Assembly: GCA_905250075.1 (NCBI GenBank)
Contig: CAJNOP010000001.1
Location: 4,542,058-4,606,057 of the forward strand
Source: Rotaria sp. Silwood1
Taxonomy: Eukaryota > Rotifera > Eurotatoria > Philodinida > Philodinidae
Length of the DNA stretch: 64,000 nucleotides
Direction: 5' to 3'
In this document: positions 1 through 11,888 of the stretch, in pieces
How the letters are laid out: each line of letters begins with the position of its first letter
Position numbering within the stretch: position 1 is the stretch's first letter
Translations under genes and position numbers: made by a program
The notes under the pieces: generated by a model
What the model saw: the letters and a program-made list of their open reading frames with translations, nothing else
Databases searched by the model: none
What the model was told of the DNA's origin: nothing

Positions 1-650
1 AGTAAAAGCATAACTGATGTACCTGTACCAAGTAAACCTAAATTAAAAGAACCAACATATCTTATTTTAGTGTTTTCAATTTGAGTTTTCTGACCTCCTA
101 AATATAAATATGTTCGTTTTCGTGTAAGTAATGCGCTAAGTGTAAAACAAATAAAAATAATTGTTGTCAATAAAAATGCTGTTATAACAATTTGTGGATC
201 AACATGAATAGCTAAATTGATTAATGGACTTAAATAAATACCAATGAATAAAGCTGTTGTTGACATTAATCCAAAACATTTTATTTGTGTACGAGCATTA
301 AAATCGATCGTAAAAAGCCAAATACTTGTTATTATGGATGCAAATATAGCCAAACGAGGATAATTAAGCCAACCTATCATAGGTAAATAAACACCTATTG
401 CAGCACATACTGTAGTAATTAATAAACTAGTATAAACATTTTTAAGATGTGTTTGAACTCTTGGTTGTCTAAAGAAAATAAACAGAATTATTCAAAAAAT
501 AACAAAAATTAAAATATAAAAATTTCATATTTACAAAGTTGAAAAATCAAAAAGCGTTTCTAAATTAAATCTGTCTGATCTAATTGTTTTACCATCGGGA
601 CGAAATTGATTAACATTTTCAACAAAAGAAAATGCATTTGTTTGAGACAT
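1..650 (-). CDS. TMBIM6: Bax inhibitor-1 / TMBIM6 homologue (5' part, runs off the window)
   Basis: Exons complement(535..650, 95..468, 1..37); the gene continues beyond base 1. Bax inhibitor-1 family proteins are multi-pass ER membrane proteins that modulate ER calcium and stress-induced cell death. The start MSQTNAFSFVENVNQF is followed by RFNLETLFDFSTL, then RVQTHLKNVYTSLL, which matches the conserved entry into the first membrane helix of the family. At least four hydrophobic helices follow, with conserved landmarks such as ICFTLSALLTRKRTYLYLGG near the fourth helix. The two introns are 66 and 57 bases, with GT-AG ends and a kept frame. The ATG at 650 is the first in frame and is followed by a family-like N-terminus. 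The identification rests on the overall alignment remembered for the family; the C-terminal basic tail is outside the window. Confidence 0.9.
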
Positions 651-1995
651 TTTATTCAATAAGATTAATTTAATATCTAGAATAAATAATATGCATATAT
701 ATATGTGACACGAATTTTATACGATATTTTCTTTTGCTTTTTTAAAATAAATTCTTTATTTAAATAGATAATCAATGAGTTATTTTGGATTATCAATCAA
801 ACACTCAACACAATAAGTTTTATGTAATAATCTTTATAAGCGAAACTGAATATACATTTGTTTACGAAAATTTGACTTGATCAAATAATGAAAACTACAA
901 CCAGGCAAATATGAGTACATACTTGTACTTGAGCATGATATTTCTATTATTCGTATTCATATTCGTACTCAAGTCCTATATTTGTTGTATTCAACAAAAT
1001 TCATATTTAGTCAGCTCTAACGAAAATTATCTTTTAATAACTGATACAAACTAAGTTTGACTATCATAATAATATGTTTGAATTTTTTTCTTGTTATAAA
1101 TTAGAATGCTCCAAATTCTTTTGTTCATAATATTTCTAATTATATTGATATCTTTCTAACTATGTTTTTAAAAAAAAAACCAATTATTAATGTCTGCTAT
1201 TATTATAATCTTATTATTTAAATATATAGTTTCATGTTAGTCAAAATAAATTGAATTTTTTATAATATGACAATGCCTTAAAACTAATTATTTATGTATT
1301 CCGAATTGAATAACCAGCCCTTAAAAAAAAACTATTAGAGTTTTTGATGAATATCATAACTTACATGTAATTGATGTGCACAAAAAAAAGTGAATTCGTT
1401 TAAGTACTTATATATTGTGACATACTATTCTAGAACTTCGAGAACAATTGGAAAGTTTCGATGACATGTGACTTTATCGAATAAAAAAAAGATAAGTGTT
1501 GTTTTATATATTATATGAGTAATCAGTAGTTTCAACCTATGACAAAAATAACTTAAAAAGAATAAATATAACAGATAATTTTGTCTGATAGTTTCACGAA
1601 TAAATGAAAGACGCAAAAGAAAAGACACGCCCACACTCAAAAAAAAATACTAAACGACTCTTTTATTTGTAGATTGAATGACAAATCTGAGCACAAACAA
1701 GAACAAAACAAAACCTTGTTTTCAATGATTTAAGCATAATAAAGAACGAAACGAATAACATAAAACCAGTGTATTGAAAAAAAAACAGTAATTCGATAAA
1801 GAATACACACATAATAACATAACTGTTTAATAGTGACATCTTAAAAAGATGAAAACCAAGTGCTTCATGTAGAAAATCAAAAAAAGAAAATTTACTCTAT
1901 GTATAAATATTTGTAACAATACCTTCTTACATAGAAGAAGATTATTTCATATATTAATAGAGAAGAAAATAGAAATAAGAAAGTTATCCCTTATA
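651..1995. other. Intergenic, no gene seen
   Basis: AT-rich sequence between the TMBIM6 start and the 3' end of the kinase gene. Only short open frames without coding character or splice partners are present. It should contain the TMBIM6 promoter and the kinase 3' UTR, but I cannot point to individual sites. Confidence 0.5.
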
Positions 1996-2954
1996 TTACA
2001 TATTTGTATATGGATGGTCTAGTAAATGATATGCACTCGGTCTCAAACGAGCATCGAAAGTGAGACATTGTTGCATAAGATTAACTAAATATAAATCGTC
2101 CATTGGAGGAAAATTAATAGGTGTCATTGCTGCAATGACTTCTACTTTTTCATGCCGATCAAAAACACCAAAATATGGAGGGCGACCATAGGTCATTTCA
2201 TAGAGAATAATACCTGCTGACCATACATCTGATTTGAAACTTGTGTGATGCGAAAAAACTTCAGGTGCCATGTAATCTATGATTAATAGATGATATATAT
2301 ACATACTATTTTTTTTTTGATAATGGAATCTTCAAGTGTATATACCTAAAGTGCCGCGAACCTGTGGCTGTCGATAAGCTAGGTTTGTCGAACTTAATGG
2401 AAAAGCAAGACTTAGATCAGTTATTTTGAGGATACCATTTACTAGAAGTAAATTTTCAGGTTTGATATCAGCATGTACTGCAAATACAGATAAAAAGACA
2501 GGAAATACTCATTAATATTAAAATGTTTCTTTGTTTGTTTTTGTTCAATTACCAATTTTAGCATCTTCAAGACCTGCCAAAATGGCAACAAGCTGTTGCC
2601 AAAACATTCGTCGAAGTGGTTCATTCAATGGCATTCCTGGCATATATTGTCTTAAACTACCATGACCTAATTCCATAATCATATAACCAGTATTTTCGTT
2701 AGATCGATATTCATGATCAATCAAATCAATAAAATGTGGTGAACGTCCCCTTAGATATGTCAAAATACGTGCTTCTTTCATAAATCCATCAACTCGTTGA
2801 CGTCTCTGAGAAGGTGGAAATCGTAAAAAATAAAACACTTTAACAGCATATTGAGAACCACTTTTATCTTCACATCGATATACAGTTGCTTCGCCACCTT
2901 GACCGATTGTATCTAATATACGATACTTACGACCACGAACAATGAATGATGATT
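1996..2954 (-). CDS. Mps1/TTK-like protein kinase domain (5' end unresolved)
   Basis: Exons complement(2553..2954, 2346..2477, 1996..2276), 75- and 69-base introns, frame kept. The product is almost exactly one kinase domain. The glycine loop is GQGGEATVY, the VAIK lysine lies in YAVKVF, the catalytic loop is HADIKPEN, and the activation segment ends DYMAPEV. KSDVWSAGIILYEMTYG and the C-terminal LLDHPY resemble the spindle-checkpoint kinase TTK/Mps1. The DFG motif reads DLS (KITDLSLAF): the metal-binding Asp is kept but Phe-Gly is replaced. TTK itself is about 850 residues with a long N-terminal region; here no upstream coding exon was found. The first exon begins at an acceptor (phase 1), so the start codon lies on an unidentified upstream exon; an ATGG followed by a GT at 3060 is only a guess. 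Another kinase of the same subgroup is possible. Confidence 0.75.
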
Positions 2955-3455
2955 CTATACAACAGAACAATACAAAGACGTTTATTAATTACATAAATAA
3001 AATTGGAATCGTTTTACTAGAACGTAAGACATTATTTCGAGAAGATGAACCAATACCCATAATAAATATGCTTACTACTTGTTGTCTTATTCAATTTATC
3101 AACAAATATCGAACATCAGCTTTCACCTTGCGGTTGTCGTTGTCAATGACAAACAGTGTCAAGAATTAGAAAAAGAATCACCTTATTTATAATGAGCATC
3201 TTTATCTCGCAGTCTATATGTTTTGTACTTTTGTCTTCGTTTCTTTTCGTTTTTTCTTTTTTTTTTTTCGTTTCAATCTGGTCACAGTTTAATGCACACA
3301 TGCATTTGTAATGTACATTATGAAACTTTGAATACAAGAAAAATTTACGCATGTACTGCTCAAGAACACAGAACTAATTTTTCGTACGTACAACTTGATT
3401 TATCATTGATAACAAAAAAAGAAAGAAGAAGATGGTAAAGATACTAATATATTTA
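2955..3455. other. Gap between kinase and methionyl-tRNA synthetase
   Basis: About 500 bases that should hold the missing 5' exon(s) of the kinase gene and the 3' UTR of the synthetase gene. A minus-strand ATG at 3060 opens a frame of about 20 codons before stopping; I could not splice it in frame to the kinase exon. Confidence 0.4.
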
Positions 3456-5758
3456 TTACACATCATTTTCAACAATAGTTAAACGTTGATACAATGATAT
3501 ACGTTGATTCTTCATTATGTTCAATTTTTTCTCTTTATGTTCAATTAGAACATTACAATCATGTAATGTACGTTTACTTTGATCAATGTCAAGTATATCA
3601 AGTAATTGTTTAGTAATGGATGGAACAATTGGTTGTAGAAGTATACCACAAATACGTAAACATTCAAGTGTTAAATAGATCAATATTTGTAAACGTTGTT
3701 GATCATTTTCTATCGTTGATTTAACTAATACCCAAGGTTGTTCATGTTGAACATAAGCATTACATGCACGAAGGACATCCATAATTGCAATAATACCATG
3801 ATAAAATTCATATGAATCATATGCTGTTTTAACACGTAATGGTAGATTTATACATTGATCAATAAGTTCTGTTGCTGATGACGAAAATGTACTTGAAGGA
3901 CTTGAAGGATAAATATGTGAAGGATTTATTGATAATGATGTTACACGATTAAGTAGATTTCCAAGGGTATTTGCTAATTCAGCATTTAAATATTTTTTCA
4001 TTTTATATTCATTAAAATTAGCATCTTGTGATAGAACATCTTCACGTAATAAACAATAACGAACACCATCGCATTGAAGTTTAGATAATAAATCAGATGG
4101 ATCAATTACATTACCTATATATTTTTATTTGTAAATAAGAGAAATTCAAAAAAAAAGAAAACGAAATAAACTATTGTCTATATCGAAAAAGTCGGTGCGT
4201 GTCACTATTTTTTGAATAATTCGAAAACAAAAATGAATAGAGATCTGCGGTTTTCACCATTCGATAGAGCGAAATATAGAGTATCTATTTGTATAAGATT
4301 CAGTAGGTTCGAAGCACTCTTTCAAGGCTGCTTCTAGATCAATTTTTTTTTTTTCGTTATCTTTTTTCATGTTCTTAAAAAACCTCGTTGGAATAAAACA
4401 TCGCAAGAACGACTCAAAATTTTATTGCAAATATAGAATGGTTTCAACCACATTTATGTATAATTTGAGTCGAAATGTTTATGAAACTTCATAGAAAAAG
4501 ACAACGAAAAAAAATATCTGTCTACTAGCAGCCATGAAAGAACTGTTCGAATGGTGAAAACTACAAGTTTCTATTCCTTTTCATTGTCGAGTTATTCAAA
4601 AAGTTGTCATACGCATTAACTTTACGAATGGACAATACTTACCAACACTTTTTGACATTTTTGTATCATCTTTTAACCAATGTCCATGAACAACTATCTG
4701 TCTTGGTAATTCAAGATTAAGTCCCAGAAGTAATGCTGGCCAATAGATAGCATGAAATCGAAGTATGTCTTTACCAATTATTTGACAATTAGGTGGCCAA
4801 TGAATCATATGATCAGGATAACCAACAGCAGTTAAATAATTAATAAGTGCATCAATCCAAACATATACTACTTGTGATGAATCATTTGGTACCTTATTGA
4901 ATTGAATGAATAATATACTTAAATTAATCATATGTTAAACTTACTTGTATACCCCATGAAAGTCGTGTTGTTTCACGTGAAATTGAAATATCACCTTGTT
5001 TTTTAAGTTCATTTAATTGTATCAATGCTAATTTATTAAATTTAATAGGATATAATGGTTTTTTATCTTTTATCCATTGTTCAATACGTTCATGAAATTG
5101 GTTTAATTTAAACATATAATTTTTTTCTTCTGTCCATTCAACAGGACGATTTGATTCTTTAATTCTTGCTTGACCTGTTTGATCTTTTACAATCTAATAT
5201 TTAAAAAAAAAATTTTTTTTGTTCAATATTTGAAACATCAAAGTAAAAACTAACCTTATGCTTACTTCATCTTCGCTAACAAAACATTCATCTGGAACTG
5301 AATACCATCCTTCATAACTTCCTTTATAAATAAGATTTTGTTTTAATAATTCTTGCCAAACATGTTGAACAGCTTGACAATGTTTTTTGTCTGTTGTTCG
5401 AATATAATCTGTATATTCAATTGCAAATTGATCAAACATATTACGAAATGTTTCTAAATGAAAGAAGAATAAATTTTTTTTTTTTGTTTTTTTTGTAGAA
5501 TTTTTTTCTACTTGTCACTTGATTGCAAAATTCTAGAGGTGACAATTGAGCACTTAATGCAGCTCGTTCAATTTTTAAACCATGTTCATCTGTTCCAGTT
5601 GAAAAAATAATTTTCGGTGCTGAACGATGTTTTACTACTTGCCATCGTGCAATAGTATCAGCAAGTAAATTTGAATAAAGATGACCTATATGAGGTTTAG
5701 AATTAACATAATAAATTGGTGTTGAAATAAAATATGATGCAGCACGACTTATCGTCAT
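3456..5758 (-). CDS. MARS2: Methionyl-tRNA synthetase, mitochondrial type
   Basis: Exons complement(5512..5758, 5266..5453, 5193..4945, 4892..4643, 4114..3456), 530 residues against about 590 in human MARS2. It charges tRNA-Met, presumably in mitochondria. Class I signatures are present: HIGH inside [12 protein letters not shown] near residue 25, [10 protein letters not shown], the [16 protein letters not shown] block, [20 protein letters not shown], and KMSKS in [10 protein letters not shown]. The C-terminal part is the helical anticodon-binding domain. Three introns are 52-72 bases; the last is 528 bases. The ATG at 5758 gives a short N-terminus with a few basic residues, a weak targeting peptide at best. 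There is no C-terminal tRNA-binding domain of the cytosolic kind, which favours the mitochondrial form. Confidence 0.93.
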
Positions 5759-7650
5759 TTCAATTGATGTATAATAAAATAAAGCTAAAAATTTCGATTA
5801 TGATATTCGATTGGTAAATAAAATTACCAATACGGTTTCCTTTTTTATTTCATATAGTTTAACGTAACGTACGTCGCAAAATTATAATATCATATATATT
5901 CGAAATGAATGTTTTTCTTCTTATAGATGTCATACAGTATCAATAAGAATTATATGTTTCTATCTATTGCTATATTCTTTTGGTCTCTGTTTATATGCTA
6001 TCCAATCGTTGTTCATTCTTTGTCTTTGTTTAATATGAATCAATCTATATCATCTGTCTGTCAGTGTTTCTCTGAATAAGTAAGTGTGATGTATGTTCCA
6101 TTTGTTTTCTTTTTTTTGTTGCTTAAACATTAGACAATAGATCCTTCGAGATGTATTCTTTTGTTACTATTATCCATCTTTGTTTGTTCAATGCTCTTTC
6201 GGTCTCTTTTTTTTTTTTATTTTCTTTTGTTTTCTTGTTACTATGAGTGTTAACAGATATGCGGTAATTGCTGCAGCGACTAAAGACTTCGTTGTTTTGT
6301 CTATGTGTATCTAATAAGAATATAAAACGGTATTGTTCAAGGGCCATTATGCGTTAAAATCGGACTGATGGTGTATATTACAAGAATTCATTTTATTGAT
6401 TATGCAAGTTTCTCTCCTGTTCTATTGAAGAACAATACTTTCATTTTTTTTTTCTTCTCTTTTTTTCCTCAGAGGTCAATCGCAAATCTGTAAAGTGTGT
6501 ACGTGATACATTACTTCTTCTTCCATTCAACTTTATTAAACAAACTTTTTTTCTTTTTGTATCATTTTACTTTCATTTAATATGGAAGAACAACGTCGTG
6601 CGTCTACTGTCAATACCAAGCGACTTTATACTGTACGTAAGAATCTCATATGAATAAAATAGAGAGAGAAAATCAGATAATCGTATGAATTCTACAGTTT
6701 AAACTCGTTAAAAAAAAAAGAATAAGTTTGAACTAGATAAAACATAATCCGTATTAAAACATAATCGAAGCATTCATAAGTGTGATGGTTAGCATAAGAT
6801 AAGACATAAGTATATGTTTAGTATGTGATCAATCAATCAATGTCTATAGCTCTTTATTTCTTAGTTTTTAACTCATTGATCATTTTTTGTTTATATGAAA
6901 AATAAGTATTTTGTTGTATATATATTTTTTTTTTGAATGTGAGATTTTGTTGCGTAGATGGCATAAAGTTATATATAAGATATCAATATATTCGTAATAA
7001 ATAATTGAAGTTAAATATATACATTTTTTCTTCGTTATTTTTTTGATATTGACTAGAACAATTTACACATTTTGAAATGTTTGAAGCGTGCTTAAATATC
7101 GAGACAGCGTAAAAAATGACAACGCTTCGAGACAATGAACAGAAGAAAGAGAGATACGAGATGGTTAATTTCATGGATATGTACAGTTGGCGATAAAGAT
7201 TGAACATAAACAGTTGTCGTACATCATCGATCGACAATGATGACAACAATTGGGAAAAAAATAGCATATGAGTTACTCGTAAAGAAAAGTAACAATCTTG
7301 AAGAACAACACTACTGTTCTACTATAGTTGATGTAAGTATATACTAATCAATTCTAGATAGACTAGGCAGCACAGTTGTTCTTTGATTTGATTGATGATA
7401 TAGAATGATATTTATTGAATTGAATGAATCGGTAACAATGTTTGAAGTTATAATAACTACAAGATAGTATTAGTCATATTCATCATTTTGTATATATCGT
7501 TTGATGTTCAAGACTTGTAATACATTGTTATCTGTGAGATTGATTTATATATAGATACTTAATAATGATTATCTCTTCATAAAATTTATTATCTCGATAT
7601 CAACCTATATATTAGAATTGAATCATATGTATATATATGTATAATTATAG
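5759..7650. other. Divergent upstream region of MARS2 and VANGL
   Basis: MARS2 reads leftwards from 5758 and VANGL rightwards, so promoters for both should lie here. The stretch contains pyrimidine-rich tracts (about 6090-6560) and no convincing coding sequence apart from the small candidate exon at 6582. Confidence 0.45.
6582..6632 (+). other. Candidate first coding exon of VANGL
   Basis: ATG at 6582 opens 17 codons (MEEQRRASTVNTKRLYT) ending exactly at a strong donor, GTACGTAAG. The acceptor TTATAG at 7650 precedes ATC-ATG-GAA in phase 0, so the two would join in frame with a 1,018-base intron, placing these residues ahead of MEPDTYGG. The alternative is that translation begins at the ATG at 7654 and this match is chance or 5' UTR. 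Confidence 0.4.
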
Positions 7651-7653
7651 ATC

Positions 7654-9725
7654 ATGGAACCAGACACATACGGTGGAATAGTTAATTCTGCAACGTTACC
7701 TCCTACTTTAATTCATCCAACAGAATCAATTGTACCTCCTATCGTTTCATCATCGAACACTAATAATTATGAAACACGTTCATCGTCTCGTCGTCATCAA
7801 CATCATCATCATAAAAAACAACAAAATAATAATAATAATGTAACATCAAATGATAATCAGGATGAACGTATTGAAGTTAAAATTCTTCCACAAGATGATA
7901 ATTGGGGTGAAACAACAACAATAACATGTAATGGTGGTAATGAAGATATATTAACAAATAATAATGATACAAGTTTACAACTAAATATTCCTAATCAACA
8001 TCTAACAAAAAAAACTCATCATCGAAAACGATCAATTATGATTTGTCATTTTATTATTTATTTAATTTGTCTAATTGCATTTATATCACCTATATTATTT
8101 CTTACATTACCATATCTATTAAGTCAATATGATTTAATAATTATTAATGATTATACATTCTTAATAACAATTATTTTTAAATTTTTACTTGTATTTCTTG
8201 GTACATTATTATTATTATATCGGCGACGAAATACAATTTATTTGCCACGTATAAATTTACATAAAATATTTTTTATTATTATATTACTAATAATTATTTT
8301 GACTTATTGGTTATATTATATTTTTAAATTATTACAACTAAATATTGATAAATATGAAAAAATTTTGTTAATGACTTCAACATATGAAGATTTACTTTTA
8401 TTTTTATTGTTATTAGTTGTTATGATCTTAGAAATTAAATGTTTATATCCAAAATGGATTGTTAAAGTTGTACGATCACCCGATGGACAAACAAGACAAT
8501 ATACAATTGGTAAATATCTAATCAAAAAACTATTTTGATTTTTTTTTTCTTGTTTAGGTTCAATGTCAATACAAGAAGCAAGTATTTATTTACTTGAACA
8601 ATATTATAAAGATTTTCCTGTATTTAATCCATGGTTGGAAAATATACATCAAACACCATCAAGACAACATGGAACACTTTCAACAAAATCTATTGGATCA
8701 CAATCAAATGCATCGACTATTGCTACTGGTGTTAATGTTAATAGAGATCTTGGACGTTCGATGCAGGGATATAATGATCGGTATTATATTTTGATATAAG
8801 CAGTAAATGTCAGGAATTTCTGAGGCATGAAAAAAAGTTATTTTTGATGGTTATTTTATTTGAGTTTTATTTATGTTTTCGAGAAATAGTTTAAACTTCA
8901 AAAATTGCATGTACGAAATACTATGAAAGTAACTAATGTTCGTTGTTCGAGATATCACTCGATCTTAATTTTCACATTATTACAGAGGTTTTGAGTTATC
9001 GCACTAAGAAAGAATCATAAAGAAATTTCTATATATTATATTGAAATTTTAATTTTTCTAGATTCTATGATGAACTGGATTATGAACGTCGTGTACGAAA
9101 ACGGCGTACAAAATTATTAGGTTCATGTGAAGATGCATTTACACATGTACGAAAATGTCTTCATGAGAAATATGGCTCACATATACCAATGGATGCTCGA
9201 GAAGCAGCACAAGTAATTATATATTTATTTTTGATAATACTTTTATAAATATTCTTTTAGGCTGTTTTTTCTTCAATGTCACGTTCACTTCAAAAATATC
9301 TTCGAGTAACTCGTCAACAACCATATTTTACTCGAGAATCAATTATATCTCATTTATCAACATGTTTATCACATAATTTATCACCACGAGCATTTCTTGA
9401 ACGTTATATTCAAACAGAATCTCAACCATTAGCAACATTATTATTTCCAGCATTATTATCAACAACAAAACATACTATTGAACAATCATGGACAATCATA
9501 TGTGATACACAATCATATATTAATGAAAAAAATCAAAGAAAAACAATATCAATTAATCAATCAATATATTCAAATTTAATATTTGTACTGAAACAACAAC
9601 ATGCCGAACATATTGCATTAATATGTACATTTCATCAAATGCCACGAATACGTTTAATTGAAAAATTTTTTGATTTAAAACAAAATAAATTTGTTTTAAA
9701 ACTTAATTCAGAAACATCAGTTTAA
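7654..9725 (+). CDS. VANGL: Vang-like planar cell polarity protein (Van Gogh/Strabismus)
   Basis: Exons 7654..8509, 8558..8780, 9062..9212, 9261..9725; 564 residues, close to vertebrate VANGL (about 520). This is a core planar cell polarity membrane protein working with Prickle, Frizzled and Dishevelled. Landmarks: a His/Asn-rich N-terminus, the conserved DDNWGETTTI block, four hydrophobic helices (about residues 130-270), KVVRSPDGQTRQYTIG, the block YLLEQYYKDFPVFNP, basic ERRVRKRR, DAREAAQAVFSSMSRSLQKY, and a C-terminus ending ETSV, the class I PDZ ligand of the family. Introns are 48, 281 and 48 bases. A possible additional upstream exon is listed separately. A polyadenylation-like AATAAA lies at 9894-9899. 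The N-terminal low-complexity region (AAC/CAT repeats) is typical of this AT-rich genome. Confidence 0.95.
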
Positions 9726-9999
9726 AACATTAATGTCAGATAGTTCATATGAATTTTGTTTTGATGATAATTCAATTTCTCAGACATATATTCACTTTTC
9801 GTTGCATTTTCTTATATTATTATTACTGTGTGTGTTTATTGGCTTATGTGTTCTTGTTTTTTTTGCCTTTTTCTTTTCTGTGTTAAATTGTGAAATAAAT
9901 TGACTAATATTACATCATCTTGATGCAATTACAAATATATATTTACAGAAACAGAAAATAGCACAATTTCTTTTTCCTGTATTCTGTTATTTAGAAATA

Positions 10000-11376
10000 A
10001 TGGCTTCTTCATCACCATCATCATCAACGACCGTTAAACGAAAGATGCAATCGGAAAATCTTAATGAAAATCAACCAAAAAGAAATCATTGGGCAGCCGG
10101 TTTATCAACAGCTTTAGATGATGAAAGTGTACGAATATATAAAGATGATTTATGTACTGTGATTAAAGATAAATATCCAAAAGTAAGTAGATTAATTGTT
10201 TTTGTAGTGATATATTCATCATAAAAAAAGATAATGAAATAATATTGTTTTCTATAGTGAATAAATCTACATTTGAAATAGATGGAGTTATGAATAATGT
10301 AACGGATGATTTTAAAAATAATAGAAATTGAATTATTTTAAAAGTTGAGATTTGTCTATGATTTAGACAGTAATAGAAAAAAGCATATGTTTAGAAAACA
10401 ATTAATTAAATATTTATTCGTTGTTTTAGGCTCGTATTCATTTACTTGTTATGCCTAATGAACATATTGCAAATCTTAAATCGATCAATGATACTCATTT
10501 GCCTTTACTCAAACATATGCTTAAAGTTGGTAAAGAAGTTGCTGAAAAGTAATTTAATTCATTTCGTTATTTTAACTATGCATTGTTTGAGTAATCATAG
10601 AACTGTAGCAAAAGCTAACGCTCGTGGTTCATTTACTGACTTTCGTTATGGTTATCATGCTATTCCATCAATGGCACTTCTTCATATGCATGTCATCAGT
10701 CAAGATTTTATATCAGATAGTTTAAAAACAGTATGTATATAAACAGTAGCTACTCAAATTGTTCGACTATAGTCGAAGTATTTCATCTCCTGAAATTCAC
10801 AAATAGAACTCCATTTGAATTATTCCGAATGATGAAGCAACTAATTTTCTACATAATCAAATATAGTTCAGTTTTCTACGATGTTTTTTGACCGAGATAT
10901 ACTTACGGTAGATACAAATCATTTCTTTGGTAATTTCGTAAAGAAACATCAGTTTTATGGTGCTCTATCATTCTGTATAATACAAACAAAATTTTATTTG
11001 CGAATTCCTAGTGATGAAAAATTTGGATTTAGATTTTTTTAAGATTCTATACTTAAAAAGCTAACAATCATTTTTATCTTCGAAAATTCTTGTTGAAAGC
11101 AGAAGTCTCTACAGAAATCACTATTTGACTTATTGTTAGCATTTTATTTTTCCTTTTCTTTTCTTTTCTAAGAAAAAACATTGGAATTCTTTCACAAGCG
11201 GTTATTTTCTTGATGCAAGTCAAGTTATTGATGATTTACAAGCAAATGGTTCTGTTCGTATTGATACAACACGAATGGGAAAACTTCTTGATAATGAATT
11301 AAAATGTCATCGATGTTCAAATAAGTTTACAACAATGCCTAAACTTAAACAACATTTACTTACACACGCTTCTTGA
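10000..11376 (+). CDS. APTX: Aprataxin-like DNA 5'-adenylate hydrolase, HIT plus zinc finger, no FHA domain
   Basis: Exons 10000..10182, 10430..10548, 10601..10730, 11173..11376; 211 residues. Aprataxin removes AMP left at 5' DNA ends by failed ligation. The HIT domain is clear: IKDKYPKARIHLLV, then GYHAIPSM and LLHMHVISQDF, followed by KKHWNSFTSGYFL. The C-terminus has a C2H2 finger, C-x2-C-x12-H-x3-H (about residues 188-208). Human aprataxin has an N-terminal FHA domain; here only about 30 polar residues precede the HIT domain. The first His of the family HxHxH motif is Leu (LLHMH); the middle, nucleophilic His and the last His remain. The third intron is 442 bases, the others 52 and 247. 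It ends tail-to-tail with the next gene. Confidence 0.93.
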
Positions 11377-11420
11377 TTTGTACATATAATGAAAGATATT
11401 ATGTTTAAAAAAAAACATGT

Positions 11421-11888
11421 TTAATTGGAAAATAAATTTTTCTGTTGAAGTTGTCCTGAAGGTACTTTTCGTAGTTTATTATATTGATCTTTTGTTACAT
11501 AATCTCGTTTCCACATTGATCGATCACTTGCAGTACGAAAAAGTTTATCAAGATAAGCCTTATCAGTATTATTTAATTGAGTTGAATTTGTTGACCAAGC
11601 TTTTTTTGTCACGATTTGAGTTGGAGACGATAAATATTCATTTTTTGGTAGCATTTTGTGATGAACAGGTTCTGTGATTATAAATTCTTTTTCTGAATTT
11701 TTATTATTTGAATTTTGATTGTTTCGTCGTCGACGAGCGAAAATCCAATACGATAAACCAAAAACTATAATGATCAACAAAGGAATAATAATAATAGGTA
11801 ACCATTTGAAAAAGACTTGTGAATCTAATTTTGTCATATCAAATATGTGTTTGTCTAAAATGTCTTTTAATGTGAGTATCTTATTCAT
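11421..11888 (-). CDS. Small single-pass membrane protein, unknown function
   Basis: One uninterrupted frame of 155 codons from the ATG at 11888; the frame stays open four codons further but without another ATG. Residues 29-46 form a strongly hydrophobic helix (FKWLPIIIIPLLIIIVFG) followed by ARRRR, suggesting a short lumenal/extracellular N-terminus and a charged, Asn/Lys-rich cytoplasmic tail. There is no cleavable signal peptide. I do not recognise a family. The stop lies 44 bases from the aprataxin stop on the opposite strand. The hydrophobic-then-basic order and length make a chance frame unlikely, but an upstream exon cannot be excluded. Confidence 0.6.
   Translation of the reverse strand: MNKILTLKDILDKHIFDMTKLDSQVFFKWLPIIIIPLLIIIVFGLSYWIFARRRRNNQNSNNKNSEKEFIITEPVHHKMLPKNEYLSSPTQIVTKKAWSTNSTQLNNTDKAYLDKLFRTASDRSMWKRDYVTKDQYNKLRKVPSGQLQQKNLFSN

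Noticed and set aside
1425-1640. Minus-strand frame of 71 codons beside the kinase gene
   Set aside because: No ATG context, motif or splice support; AT-rich chance frame.
2955-3060. Minus-strand ATG at 3060 as the start of the TTK-like kinase
   Set aside because: The frame ends in a phase that does not fit the kinase exon; only an implausible four-base exon would join.
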